Below are positions 8,585-17,346 of a stretch of DNA of 64,000 nt, piece by piece. This stretch comes from Streptomyces griseus (GTDB taxonomy: Bacteria; Actinomycetota; Actinomycetes; Streptomycetales; Streptomycetaceae). Made by a program: the position numbers and the translations under genes. Position 1 is the first letter of the stretch; each line of letters opens with the position of its first letter. Where the stretch lies: NCBI RefSeq assembly GCF_900460065.1, contig NZ_UAVD01000033.1:1-64000 (forward strand), given 5' to 3'. A model generated the notes under the pieces. It worked only from the letters and a program-made list of their open reading frames with translations, was not told the origin of the DNA and searched no databases.

Positions 8585-8620
8585 ATACTCATGAAAGTGA
8601 CTAGTCACTTTCATGAGTAT
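8585..8620. promoter_or_regulatory. 36-bp perfect palindrome, probable PadR operator
   Basis: Bases 8585-8620 are exactly self-complementary around the centre 8602/8603; the core is GTGACTAGTCAC flanked by CATGAAA/TTTCATG arms. It lies 42 bp from the SnoaL-like start and 72 bp from the PadR start, and is A+T-rich relative to its surroundings. Confidence 0.75.
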
Positions 8621-8691
8621 CATGAGGGTCGGTGTTCCGAACAGGGGTGGGCGGGGACGGGCCCGGCCGCGGCGGAGAGGGAGGCGGTCCG

Positions 8692-9261
8692 ATGGCGTTG
8701 CGTCACGCGGTACTGGCGGCACTGCTCGACGAGGAGCTGAGCGGCTACCAGGTGACGAAGGCGTTCGCCGCCGGCGTCGCGAACTTCTGGCACGCCCTGC
8801 CGCAGCAGGTCTACGCGGAGCTGGCCAGGCTGGAGAAGGAGGGCCTGGTCGCGGGGCGCGAGGTCGTACAGGTGGCGCGCCCCAACAAGCGGCTGTTCCG
8901 GGTGACGGGCGAGGGGCTGGCCGAGTTGGAGAGCTTCGCGTCCGCCGCCGCCAAACCCTCGTTCCTGCGGGAGGACCTCCTGGTCCAGGTCCAGGCCGCC
9001 GACCACCTCGACACCGATGTGCTGATCGATCGGCTCACCGAGCGGTACGCGTTCGCCGAGGCCAAGGCCGCGCTGTTCGAGGAGCAGCTGCGTGCGATGC
9101 GCGGGGAGCGCGGCGAGGCGGAGTTCCTGCTCCACGGCGCACGGGTCGGCCCGTACCTCACCTGCCGGCGCGGACGGGACTTCGAACGGGCCAACCGCGA
9201 CTGGTGCCGGGACGCGGTCGAGGTTCTCCGGGCGCGGCGCGAGGCCCGGGCCGACTCCTGA
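8692..9261 (+). CDS. PadR-family transcriptional regulator
   Basis: The 189-residue protein has the PadR winged helix at residues 1-~85 (ALRHAVLAALLDEELSGYQVTKAF, then PQQVYAELARLEKEGLV and a wing ending in LFRVTGEG). A C-terminal helical dimerisation domain of the Vir_act_alpha_C type follows. GGAGAGGGAGG lies just before the ATG. PadR proteins usually repress a neighbouring detoxification or export gene in response to a small aromatic or drug. Here the divergent SnoaL-like gene and the shared 36-bp palindrome point to autoregulated repression of both genes. Confidence 0.88.
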   Translation: MALRHAVLAALLDEELSGYQVTKAFAAGVANFWHALPQQVYAELARLEKEGLVAGREVVQVARPNKRLFRVTGEGLAELESFASAAAKPSFLREDLLVQVQAADHLDTDVLIDRLTERYAFAEAKAALFEEQLRAMRGERGEAEFLLHGARVGPYLTCRRGRDFERANRDWCRDAVEVLRARREARADS

Positions 9262-9290
9262 GGGCGGCCGGCCCGCCGAGCCCCGGCGGA

Positions 9291-9325
9291 TTCCCAAAAA
9301 ATATTCTGCAAAAATACTTTGGGAA
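9291..9325. promoter_or_regulatory. A+T-rich dyad upstream of the ArsR-like regulator
   Basis: TTCCCAAA (9291-9298) and TTTGGGAA (9318-9325) are perfect inverted arms around a spacer of mostly A and T that itself holds two copies of AAAAATA. It ends 28 bp before the regulator start and is a likely autoregulatory operator and promoter. Confidence 0.65.
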
Positions 9326-9353
9326 AGTGTTCGATCCGTTCTACGCTGCGGTC

Positions 9354-10025
9354 ATGGACAGTGAAGCGGGTCGTCGCGTACTCGATCCGGCGCGGGACGG
9401 GGCCGCCCTCAAGGCGCTCACCCACCCCCTGCGCCTCACCCTGCTCGGACTGCTGCGCCAGCACGGCCCGGCCACCGCCAGCGAGCTCGCGGCCCGGACG
9501 GGGGAGTCCTCGGCCTCCACCAGCTACCACCTGCGGGTGCTCGCCAAATACGCGTTCGTCACCGAGGCCGAACACCGCGACAGCCGGGAGAGGCGCTGGA
9601 AGTCCGTGCACGGCACGACCTCCTGGAGCAACGAGGCGATGCGCCGCAGCCCGGGCGGCAGCACGATCCTCGGTGTCCTGCACCGCCGCCAGATCGAGCA
9701 CCTCCAACTGTCGCTGGACCGCCATGAGGCCGACCTGGAGAGCGGTCGGCTGGGCCCCGAGTGGCAGGAGCCGTCGGGCGTCAGCGACGCGATGCCCCGG
9801 CTGACCCCCGAGTCCCTCGCCGAGCTGTGGCGGGTGTTCCAGGAGAAGACGGACGAGCTGACCGCCCGCGACGCCGAGGACCCCCGTGCCGAGCAGGTCG
9901 TCCTGTTCACCGCCGGACTGCCACTGGCCCCGGACCCGGTCGCCGGTCCGGACGCCTCGGATCCGGACCGCGCGGACGCCGACTCCGGAGCCCCGGACGC
10001 CCCCGCCGTCGGAGACGCCCCATGA
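9354..10025 (+). CDS. ArsR-like winged-helix regulator
   Basis: The 223-residue protein carries an ArsR/HTH_20-type winged helix at residues ~15-95 (LKALTHPLRLTLLGLLRQHGPATASELAARTGES, then STSYHLRVLAKY). A longer C-terminal region follows, with a Pro/Asp/Ala-rich tail from about residue 185. No metal-binding cysteine pair is visible, so it is more like the multidrug or metabolite-sensing members than metal sensors. Its stop overlaps the start of the MFS exporter gene (ATGA), so the two are translationally coupled, and it very likely controls that operon. Confidence 0.87.
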   Translation: MDSEAGRRVLDPARDGAALKALTHPLRLTLLGLLRQHGPATASELAARTGESSASTSYHLRVLAKYAFVTEAEHRDSRERRWKSVHGTTSWSNEAMRRSPGGSTILGVLHRRQIEHLQLSLDRHEADLESGRLGPEWQEPSGVSDAMPRLTPESLAELWRVFQEKTDELTARDAEDPRAEQVVLFTAGLPLAPDPVAGPDASDPDRADADSGAPDAPAVGDAP

Positions 10026-11506
10026 CCGGCGCGCCCGACACCGCCGTTCCCGCACCTCGGGGCGGCCCGGACGAGGCGACCGCGCGCCGTCGGTTCGCCA
10101 CGGTCTCCTTCCTCTTCTGGCTCCCCATCGGCATGTCCATCGCCACGGGAGTGCTCCTGTTCACCGAACGCGGCATGGGCCTCGCCGCCGTCGCCGGCTT
10201 CTACGCCGTGCACTCCCTCACGGCCGCCGCGATGGAGCTGCCCACCGGCGGGCTCTCCGACGTCATCGGGCGGCGGCCCGTCCTGGCCATCGCCGGGCTG
10301 CTCAACCTGACCGCCTTCACCCTCATCGGCCTCGGCGCGGCGGGCTGGGCCATCGCCCTGGGCATGGGTCTGATGGGGCTGGCCCGCGCCCTGTCCAGCG
10401 GGCCCGCCGAGGCCTGGTACGTCGACACCGTCCACGCCCACGCGGGCCCCGGCGCCGATCTGCGTACGGGGCTGGCGCGCGGCAGCTCCGCCACCTCGGC
10501 CGCCCTCGCGCTCGGCACCCTGCTCGGCGGCGGGCTGCCCTGGCTGCTCGGCCGCGTCCCCGGCCTGGCCCCGTGGCTGGCCGACGCGACCGGCGGGCTC
10601 GTGATCCTGCTCTCCGTGCCCGCTCTGCTCGGCGCGCTGGTCGAGGTCGTCTTCGTGCTCTACGTGCTGAGCGCCCTCACCGAGCCGACCCGGCCCCGGA
10701 CGGGCGTGCGAGGGGTCGTGGGCGGGGTGCCCGCCGCGATCGCCGCCGGGCTCCGGCTCGGCGCCCGGGACGCCCTGATCCGGCGCATCCTGCTGACCGC
10801 GAGCGCCGCGGGCGCCGCGCTCGCCGCCATGGAACTGCTCACCCCGGGCCGGGCCGCCGCCCTCATGGGAACGGCCGAATCCGGGGCCCTGGTCTTCGCG
10901 GGGCTCGCCTGCGCCGGATTCCTCTGCCACGCCCTGGGCAGCCAACTCGCCCCGTTCGCCGCCCGGCTCGGCGGCGGCAGTGAGCGCGCGGTGCTCGTGA
11001 GCCTCGGGGTGGTGACGCTGGGGCTGACGCTCCTCGGCCTCACCGCGCATGCGATGAGCGCCCTCGCCACGACGGTGGCCGTCACCGGTTACGGGCTGGT
11101 GCACCTGGGCCTCGGAGCCGCGGGCCCGAACGAGAACGACCTGCTGCACCGCCGGGTCGACGCCTCGGGCCGCGCCACCGCGCTCTCCGTCCAGTCGCTC
11201 TCCCTGCAACTGGTCGCCGCCGGCGCCGGACTGGCCGCCGGCACTCTGCCGCCGGGCCCGCTGCCCTGGCTGCTGGCCGCCGCGGTCGTCCTGGCCGGCG
11301 CCCTGCTCTGGCTCCGCCGGGCCGCCCCCGCGAAGCCGCTCCTCCGGCCGGACCGGTGCGGTCCCGACGAACTCCCCCGGACGCCCCCGACCTTGGCCCC
11401 GCCGGCCGCCGCCCCGCCGGCCGCCGCCCCGGCGGACGGCTCCACCGCCGGACGACTCCCCGCCCCGTCGACCCAGGAGACCCGCCCCCATGCCCGACCG
11501 ATGTGA
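10022..11506 (+). CDS. MFS transporter, probable exporter
   Basis: The 494-residue protein has about twelve hydrophobic segments and the MFS loop 2-3 pattern GGLSDVIGRRPVL (residues ~75-87). It carries a Pro/Ala-rich cytoplasmic tail over the last ~60 residues. It lies inside an operon with an ArsR-like regulator (4-bp overlap upstream) and a PfkB kinase (17-bp overlap downstream). This arrangement is common for regulator-controlled drug or metabolite exporters. The substrate is not known. Confidence 0.85.
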   Translation: MTGAPDTAVPAPRGGPDEATARRRFATVSFLFWLPIGMSIATGVLLFTERGMGLAAVAGFYAVHSLTAAAMELPTGGLSDVIGRRPVLAIAGLLNLTAFTLIGLGAAGWAIALGMGLMGLARALSSGPAEAWYVDTVHAHAGPGADLRTGLARGSSATSAALALGTLLGGGLPWLLGRVPGLAPWLADATGGLVILLSVPALLGALVEVVFVLYVLSALTEPTRPRTGVRGVVGGVPAAIAAGLRLGARDALIRRILLTASAAGAALAAMELLTPGRAAALMGTAESGALVFAGLACAGFLCHALGSQLAPFAARLGGGSERAVLVSLGVVTLGLTLLGLTAHAMSALATTVAVTGYGLVHLGLGAAGPNENDLLHRRVDASGRATALSVQSLSLQLVAAGAGLAAGTLPPGPLPWLLAAAVVLAGALLWLRRAAPAKPLLRPDRCGPDELPRTPPTLAPPAAAPPAAAPADGSTAGRLPAPSTQETRPHARPM

Positions 11507-12422
11507 TCCGCTGGTCATCGGCGAATGCGTCGCCGACATCGTCCGGCTGCCGGAGGAGCCCGACCGGGTCCACCCGGGCGGCAGCCCCGCGAACGTCGCG
11601 TACGGCTTGGCGCGGCTCGGCCATGACACCACGCTCCTCACCCAGCTGGGCCCGGACGCCCACGGCCGGCTCATCCGGGACCACCTGACCGCCGCCGGAG
11701 TCGAGGTCCGTACCGACGACGCCGTCGGCCCCACCCCGTCGGCGGCCGTCACCCTCGACGACCACGGGCACGCCACGTACGCCTTCGAGGTGGGCTGGAC
11801 CCTGTGCCCGGTGGCGCTCGACCGGACACCGGGGCACGTGCACACCGGTTCGATCGCGGCCGTCGTCGAGCCCGGCGCCGCGACGGTCCTGGCCGCCGTG
11901 GAGTCCCTGCGGGCCGGCGCCACCGTCAGCTACGACCCCAACGTACGGCCCGAGTTGATGGGCGAGCGCGCCCGGGCCGTGGTCCGGGTCGAGCGCTGCG
12001 TCGCGCTGAGCGACGTGGTGAAGGCCAGCGACGAGGACCTCCGGTGGCTGTATCCGGGCGAGCGGCCCGAGCGGGTGGCCGAACGGTGGCTCGCCGCGGG
12101 CCCCGCGCTCGTCCTCGTCACCCGGGGCGGGGCGGGTGCGTTCGCCCTGTTCGCCGACGGCCGCGCCGTCGCCGCGGCCCCGCCGGTCGACGTCGTCGAC
12201 ACCGTCGGCGCGGGCGACGCGTTCATGTCCGGAACCCTCCACGCCCTCGCCGCGCACGGGCTCCTCGGCCCCGGCGCCCGTGGCCGGCTGCACGCCGTGG
12301 ACCGGGGAACCGTCACCGACGTGCTGCGCCACGCGGTCGCCTCCGCCGCGGTGACCGTCTCCCGGGCCGGGGCCAGTCCACCCGGCGCGGACGAGCTCCG
12401 CGAGGCGCTCGTAAACACCTGA
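11490..12422 (+). CDS. PfkB-family carbohydrate kinase
   Basis: The 310-residue protein has both PfkB signatures: the N-terminal Gly-rich sugar-binding GGSPANVAYGLARLG (residues ~29-43) and the C-terminal DTVGAGDAF, whose Asp is the catalytic base. The family includes fructokinase, ribokinase and related sugar or nucleoside kinases using ATP; fructokinase-like activity is a reasonable first guess. Its start lies 17 bp inside the MFS gene, in another frame. Why a sugar kinase is coupled to an exporter and ArsR-like regulator is unclear. Confidence 0.88.
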   Translation: MPDRCDPLVIGECVADIVRLPEEPDRVHPGGSPANVAYGLARLGHDTTLLTQLGPDAHGRLIRDHLTAAGVEVRTDDAVGPTPSAAVTLDDHGHATYAFEVGWTLCPVALDRTPGHVHTGSIAAVVEPGAATVLAAVESLRAGATVSYDPNVRPELMGERARAVVRVERCVALSDVVKASDEDLRWLYPGERPERVAERWLAAGPALVLVTRGGAGAFALFADGRAVAAAPPVDVVDTVGAGDAFMSGTLHALAAHGLLGPGARGRLHAVDRGTVTDVLRHAVASAAVTVSRAGASPPGADELREALVNT

Positions 12423-12522
12423 CGCCACGTCATGACCCGTTCGGCGCAGTCGAACGCATCCTCGTGAGACGTTCCGCCGTTCGTCAACCGGATGCAGTAC
12501 GACAACGGGATCGGGGCGACGG

Positions 12523-13638
12523 GTGGCGAGGAGACAGGTGGCCGACAGCGGTACGGAGCCGGGGGCGCGGGCGGGCGTCTTAGGGGCCGGAGCACGCACG
12601 GCCGTGCTGGAGAGCGTGGCGGGGTGGGTGCCGGGGGAGCCGGTCGGCAACGAGCGGCTCCCCGCCGACTGGGGCGTGGACGACGCCTGGGTCCGCCGCC
12701 GCACCGGCATCGGCAGCCGGCACCGCGCCGGACCGGACGTCGCCACCGGGGACCTCGCCTACGAGGCCGCCTCCCGGCTGCTGGCCCGCGATCCGGCGGC
12801 GGGGGAGGTGGACGCGGTGGTCCTCGCCACCGCCACCCCCGACCACCTCTGTCCGGGCACCGCCCCCGCACTGGCGGTCCGGCTCGGGCTCGGCACCGTA
12901 CCGGCCCTGGACATCGCCGCCGTGTGCAGCGGCTTCGTCTACGGACTCGCCGTCTGCCACGGGCTGGTCGCCTCGGGCCTCTACGACCGGGTCCTGCTGG
13001 TCGGCGCCGACGCCTACTCGACCTGGCTCGACCCGGCCGACCGCTCGGCGGGCGTCGTCTTCGGCGACGGGGCCGGCGCCGCGCTGGTGGCGGCCGGGCG
13101 GCTGGGCGACCCCGGGGAACTGCTCGCCTTCGACCTCGGCAGCGACGGCACGGGCTACGACCTGATCACCGTCCCCGGCGGCGGGGCCCGCGCACGGGCG
13201 AGCGGAAAGCCGCCCGCCCCGGACGACGGGTTCTTCCGCATGCGGGGCGGCACCGTCTACCAGCACGCCGTCGAGCGGATGACCGGCTCCTGCCGGACAC
13301 TGCTGGACCGGGTCGGCTGGGACCCCGCCGAGGTCGACCGCTTCGTGCCGCACCAGGCCAACGCCCGGATCCTGCACGCCGTCGCGGAGCGGGTCGGCAT
13401 CGCGCCGCAGCGCTGCGTCACCCATATCGAGCGGGTCGGCAACACCGGCGCCGCCTCCATTCCGCTGGCCCTGGCCGACGAGGCGCGCCGAGGCCGCCTC
13501 AGCTCCGGCGACCGGGTGCTGCTCACCGCCTTCGGGGGCGGACTGACCTGGGGTTCGGCGGCGCTTCGCTGGCCGGGCGCCCCGGCGACCATTTCCACGG
13601 ATTCTACGGAAGGAACACAGCATGTCGCTCCCCGCTGA
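12523..13638 (+). CDS. beta-ketoacyl-ACP synthase III-like condensing enzyme
   Basis: The 371-residue protein is a thiolase-fold condensing enzyme of the FabH type. The full triad is visible: Cys135 (AAVCSGF), His277 (PHQAN) and Asn307 (GNTGAAS). It would start a chain by condensing an acyl-CoA with malonyl-ACP, or transfer an acyl group. It opens a five-gene co-directional cluster and overlaps the next ketosynthase gene by 17 bp. GTG 12523 is listed; an in-frame GTG at 12538 has a better GAGGAG 4-5 bp upstream and may be the real start. It is not the housekeeping fabH, which normally sits with fabD, acpP and fabF. Confidence 0.88.
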   Translation: MARRQVADSGTEPGARAGVLGAGARTAVLESVAGWVPGEPVGNERLPADWGVDDAWVRRRTGIGSRHRAGPDVATGDLAYEAASRLLARDPAAGEVDAVVLATATPDHLCPGTAPALAVRLGLGTVPALDIAAVCSGFVYGLAVCHGLVASGLYDRVLLVGADAYSTWLDPADRSAGVVFGDGAGAALVAAGRLGDPGELLAFDLGSDGTGYDLITVPGGGARARASGKPPAPDDGFFRMRGGTVYQHAVERMTGSCRTLLDRVGWDPAEVDRFVPHQANARILHAVAERVGIAPQRCVTHIERVGNTGAASIPLALADEARRGRLSSGDRVLLTAFGGGLTWGSAALRWPGAPATISTDSTEGTQHVAPR

Positions 13639-14878
13639 TCAGCGCACCGAGGCCGGAACCGGCACCGCCATCGCGGTGACGGGGGTCGGCCTGGTGACAC
13701 CCGCAGGGGCGGACGAGCACAGCTTCTGGGAGAGGCTCTGCTCCGGGCACTCCACCGCCCGGCGGTGCGAGGAACTGGCCGGCCTGCCGGTCGACTTCGC
13801 CTGCCCGGTCGACGGCATCGACCTGGACGAGGCGGTGGGCGGCCGGTCGGTGTGGCGGATGGCCCGGTTCGTGAAGCTGGCCCTGGTGGCCGCCCGGCAG
13901 GCCGTCGCCGACGCCGGCCTCGACCCGGCACGGTGGGACGGCAGCCGGGTCGGGGTGGTCCTCGGCGTGGGGGTCGGCGGCGTCTCGGTCCTGGTGGACA
14001 ACGCGGCCCGGCTGGCCGCCTCGGGCCCCGACGCGGTCTCCCCGCTGCTCGTTCCGATGATGATCCCCAACGCGGCGGCGGGCGAGGTGGCCATCGCGCT
14101 GAAGGCGGGCGGCCCCAGTCTCGCGCCCGCCACCGCGTGCGCCTCCGGGGCCACCGCCGTCGCCGTCGCCCGCGACCTGCTGCTCGGCGGCAGCTGTGAC
14201 GTGGTGGTGGCGGGCGGCGCCGAGTCGGTGCTGGCCCCCCTGGTGGTCACCGCCTTCGCCCGGATGGGCGCGCTCTCCACCCGCACCGGCGACCCGGCCG
14301 GCGCGTCCCGCCCGTTCGCCGCCGACCGCGACGGCTTCGTCATCGGCGAGGGCGCGGCCATGCTCGTCCTGGAGCGCGAGGCGGCGGCCCGTGCCCGGGG
14401 CGGTCGCCCGCGCGCCCTGCTCACCGGGGCCGGGTCCAGCACGGACGCCCACCACCCCACCGCCCCGGCCCCCGACGGGTACGGCGCCCAGCGGGCGGTC
14501 CGTGCGGCGCTGGACCAGGCGGGCTGGGACCCGTCCGACGTCGGCCACATCAACGCCCACGGCACCTCCACACCCCTCAACGACGCCATGGAGACCACCC
14601 TCATCTCCCGCCTCTTCCCGCACCGGCCACCGGTGACCGCGCCCAAGGGCGTCGTCGGGCACACCCTGGCGGCGGCGGGCGCGATCGAGGCGGTGGCCAC
14701 CGTCCTGACGCTGGAACGTTCCGTCATCCCGCCGATCGCCAACCTGGACGCGCTCCCCGACGCCTTCCCGCTCGACTGCGTGACCAAGGAGCCCCGTCGG
14801 CAACGGGTCGAGACGGCTCTGAGCCACTCCTTCGGCTTCGGCGGCCACAATGTCGCCCTCGCCTTCCAACGCGCCTGA
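13622..14878 (+). CDS. beta-ketoacyl-ACP synthase II-like ketosynthase (first of two)
   Basis: The 418-residue protein is a KAS II/FabF-type enzyme with Cys173 (ATACASG), His313 (NAHGTST), Lys342 (TAPKG) and His347 (GHTLAAAGA), all residues needed for decarboxylative condensation. The Gly-rich C-terminus SHSFGFGGHN is intact. It is not a chain-length factor, because the nucleophilic Cys is present. It shares the cluster with a second ketosynthase, an acyl carrier protein, a KAS III and an acyl-CoA oxidase-like protein, and probably elongates an ACP-bound acyl chain with them. The start overlaps the KAS III gene. Confidence 0.9.
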   Translation: MSLPADQRTEAGTGTAIAVTGVGLVTPAGADEHSFWERLCSGHSTARRCEELAGLPVDFACPVDGIDLDEAVGGRSVWRMARFVKLALVAARQAVADAGLDPARWDGSRVGVVLGVGVGGVSVLVDNAARLAASGPDAVSPLLVPMMIPNAAAGEVAIALKAGGPSLAPATACASGATAVAVARDLLLGGSCDVVVAGGAESVLAPLVVTAFARMGALSTRTGDPAGASRPFAADRDGFVIGEGAAMLVLEREAAARARGGRPRALLTGAGSSTDAHHPTAPAPDGYGAQRAVRAALDQAGWDPSDVGHINAHGTSTPLNDAMETTLISRLFPHRPPVTAPKGVVGHTLAAAGAIEAVATVLTLERSVIPPIANLDALPDAFPLDCVTKEPRRQRVETALSHSFGFGGHNVALAFQRA

Positions 14879-14951
14879 TCCACAGGGGCATTTCGGGACG
14901 GCGGGGGTGTCCTCGCCGTTCCTTGATCGTTACTTTGTTGTGACCGTAATC

Positions 14952-16964
14952 ATGAACGACGCGGCCCCGCCGTCGACGAACGACCTGCTCACCGCCGTGC
15001 TTTTCGGACCGAACTTCCGTCAGGAGCACCGATTCTGGCGCCGACTCCTCACCACGGAGCCGTTTCGCCGTCCCGGTGGCGGCACCCCCGACGAACGACT
15101 CGCCCTCTCCTACCACCGGCTGCGGATCCTCAACGACGCGCTCGACAGCGGCGCGAGGCTGGCCGCGGACCCCCGGGCGCTGGCCGCCCTGCACGAGTGG
15201 CTCGGCCCCGTCGACCCGGCGCTGACCACCGTGGCGGGCATCCACTACAACCTCTTCCTCGGCAGTCTCCTCGACCACGACGCGGGCGCCCCGCGCGACG
15301 TGTCGGACTTCCTCGCCCTCCGGCGCGTGGGCACCTTCCTCTGTACGGAGGTGGCGCACGGCAACGACGCGGCGGCCATCGAGACGACCGCGACGTACGA
15401 CCGCGAACGCGACGGGTTCGTGCTGCACACCCCGCACGCCGGGGCGCAGAAGTTCATGCCCAACACCAGCCCCGCCGGCGGCCCCAAGTCCGGTGTGGTC
15501 GCGGCCCGGCTGCTCGTCGACGGCGCCGACCACGGGGTCTTCCTCTTCCTCGTCCCGCTCACCGACGCCCACCGCGCCCTGCCCGGCGTCCGGGTGCGAC
15601 GGCTGCCCCCGCGGATGGGTTCCCCGGTCGACCACTGCCTCACCTCCTTCGACCGGCGCTTCGTGCCGCGTGGCGCGCTGCTCGCCGGCCAACAGGGGCG
15701 GGTCGGCGACGACGGCCGCTTCCACAGCGAAGTCCCCAACCGCAGAAGGCGGTTCCTCGCCTCCATCGGTCGGGTCACCCCCGGCAAGCTCTCCATGAGC
15801 GCCTGCGCGGTCGGTTCCGCCCGGGTCACCCTGGCCATCGCCGTGCGGTACGCCGGCCACCGGATGATCTCCGGATCACGCGCGGTGGGGCGGATCCCGG
15901 TCTACGCGCACCGCACCCATCACGGGCCGCTGGCCGGGGCGATGGCGACCGTCTACGCGATGAGCCTGCTGCACCGCAGGGCCCTGGACCGCTGGGAGTC
16001 CGCCCCGGAGGCCGACCGGGGGGAGGCGGAGCGCCTGGTGGCCGTCGCCAAGGGGTGGATCACCTGGCAGGCGCGCGCCGTCATCGTCGAGTGCCGTGAA
16101 CGGTGCGGCGCCCAGGGGCTCCTGGAGAACAACGGCATGACCGAGCTGTTCACCGGCATCGAGGGCGCGATCACCGCCGAGGGCGACAACCTCGCCGTGC
16201 ACGCCAAGGCGGCCGCCGAGATGCTGTTCAGCGCCACCGCCCCGGAACCGGCCGAGGACGACGGCCCGGGCGGCCTGGACGACCCCGTCTTCCTCGGGAG
16301 GCTGTTCGCGGCGGTCGAGGACCTCTGGTTCGCCCGCGCCCGCGAGCGGATGGCCGCCGCCCCGCCCGGCGACCCGCTCGGCCGCTGGAACGCCGCCTCG
16401 TCGGCCGCGCTGCGCGGCGTCGAGGCGCACGCCTGCCGGCAGGCGGACGAGGCGTACGCGGAGGCGGTCGCCTCCCTGCCCGAAGGTGCGGCGCGCCAAC
16501 GGCTGTCCGAGCTGCGCAGGCTTTTCGCGCTCCGGTGGATCGCCCACAACAGCGGGGCCCTGCTCGCGTCCGGACGGCTGACCGCCGATCAGGTCACCTT
16601 TCTGCCGGACGCGGTGGAGGACGCGGTCGCCGTCGTGGCCGAGCACACCCCCGCCCTGGTGGAGACCTTCGCGCTCCCCGAGCGCCTGATGTCGGACTGG
16701 CCGATCGCCGGGCCCGGGTACGCGGACGTGTACGACGACCCCGAGGGGCCCTGGCACCGGGGCCGCCGGGCGGGGATCCGGGGCCGCGCGGCCGAGTTCC
16801 GGCGGCCCGTCTGCGGCAGCAGGCGGCGCCCGCTGCGCGAGAAGGTGGCGGCGCTCGGTACCCGCGGGGTCCTGCTGGCGTACTGGGGAACCACTTCCAT
16901 GCTCTCCAGGTGGTTCGAGAAGCCGCAGGTGAGCGTAGACGAATCGGTTCGCCCGAAGGCGTAA
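14952..16964 (+). CDS. acyl-CoA oxidase/dehydrogenase-like flavoprotein
   Basis: The ~670-residue protein has the acyl-CoA oxidase layout: an N-terminal helical domain, a middle beta domain (CTEVAHGND at ~residue 131, then GAQKFMPNTSPAGG and a PRMGSPVD loop), and a FAD-binding helical domain (RERCGAQGLLENNGM, GIEGAITAEGDN). The C-terminal oxidase-type helical domain is also present. It would form an alpha,beta double bond in an acyl thioester using FAD. Its place between two ketosynthase genes and before an ACP gene suggests that it acts on an ACP-bound chain. No ribosome-binding site precedes ATG 14952; GTG 14940 and a more distant start at 14850 are in frame. Confidence 0.85.
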   Translation: MNDAAPPSTNDLLTAVLFGPNFRQEHRFWRRLLTTEPFRRPGGGTPDERLALSYHRLRILNDALDSGARLAADPRALAALHEWLGPVDPALTTVAGIHYNLFLGSLLDHDAGAPRDVSDFLALRRVGTFLCTEVAHGNDAAAIETTATYDRERDGFVLHTPHAGAQKFMPNTSPAGGPKSGVVAARLLVDGADHGVFLFLVPLTDAHRALPGVRVRRLPPRMGSPVDHCLTSFDRRFVPRGALLAGQQGRVGDDGRFHSEVPNRRRRFLASIGRVTPGKLSMSACAVGSARVTLAIAVRYAGHRMISGSRAVGRIPVYAHRTHHGPLAGAMATVYAMSLLHRRALDRWESAPEADRGEAERLVAVAKGWITWQARAVIVECRERCGAQGLLENNGMTELFTGIEGAITAEGDNLAVHAKAAAEMLFSATAPEPAEDDGPGGLDDPVFLGRLFAAVEDLWFARARERMAAAPPGDPLGRWNAASSAALRGVEAHACRQADEAYAEAVASLPEGAARQRLSELRRLFALRWIAHNSGALLASGRLTADQVTFLPDAVEDAVAVVAEHTPALVETFALPERLMSDWPIAGPGYADVYDDPEGPWHRGRRAGIRGRAAEFRRPVCGSRRRPLREKVAALGTRGVLLAYWGTTSMLSRWFEKPQVSVDESVRPKA

Positions 16965-17070
16965 CCGGAGGATCGTCATCCAGTTACATCGGGCGGTGGG
17001 CCGTCGCGTTTCACGTCCCCGCCGCGCAGAACGAAGCCAAGCCGATGAGACGCCGATGAGAGGAACCACC

Positions 17071-17346
17071 ATGCAGACCATCCACCCCAAGATCACCGAG
17101 GTGCTGACCGCGACGTTCAAGGTGCCCGCCGCCGAGATCCTTCCGGAGTCCACCATGGACAGCCTGGAGATGGACTCCCTCGCGGTCGCCGAGTTCGCCG
17201 TCGTCATCAAGGAGACCCTGGGCGTCGACGCGGACTCGGAGAAGCTGTACAAGGGCTCCACGCTGGCCGACATCTCCGCGTACATCGACGCGGTCGTCGG
17301 CGGCGCGGGCGCCGAGGCCACGGTGCCGGTGAGCAACACCCGATGA
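17071..17346 (+). CDS. acyl carrier protein
   Basis: The 91-residue acidic protein has the four-helix ACP pattern, with the phosphopantetheine attachment site at Ser36 (EMDSLAVAEF). A second DSL just before it (residues 30-32) is out of position for helix II. AGAGGA precedes the ATG. It overlaps the second ketosynthase start (ATGA), so carrier and ketosynthase are translationally coupled. It would carry the growing chain for the two ketosynthases and perhaps for the oxidase-like flavoprotein. A holo-ACP synthase is not encoded nearby and would have to be supplied in trans. Confidence 0.88.
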   Translation: MQTIHPKITEVLTATFKVPAAEILPESTMDSLEMDSLAVAEFAVVIKETLGVDADSEKLYKGSTLADISAYIDAVVGGAGAEATVPVSNTR

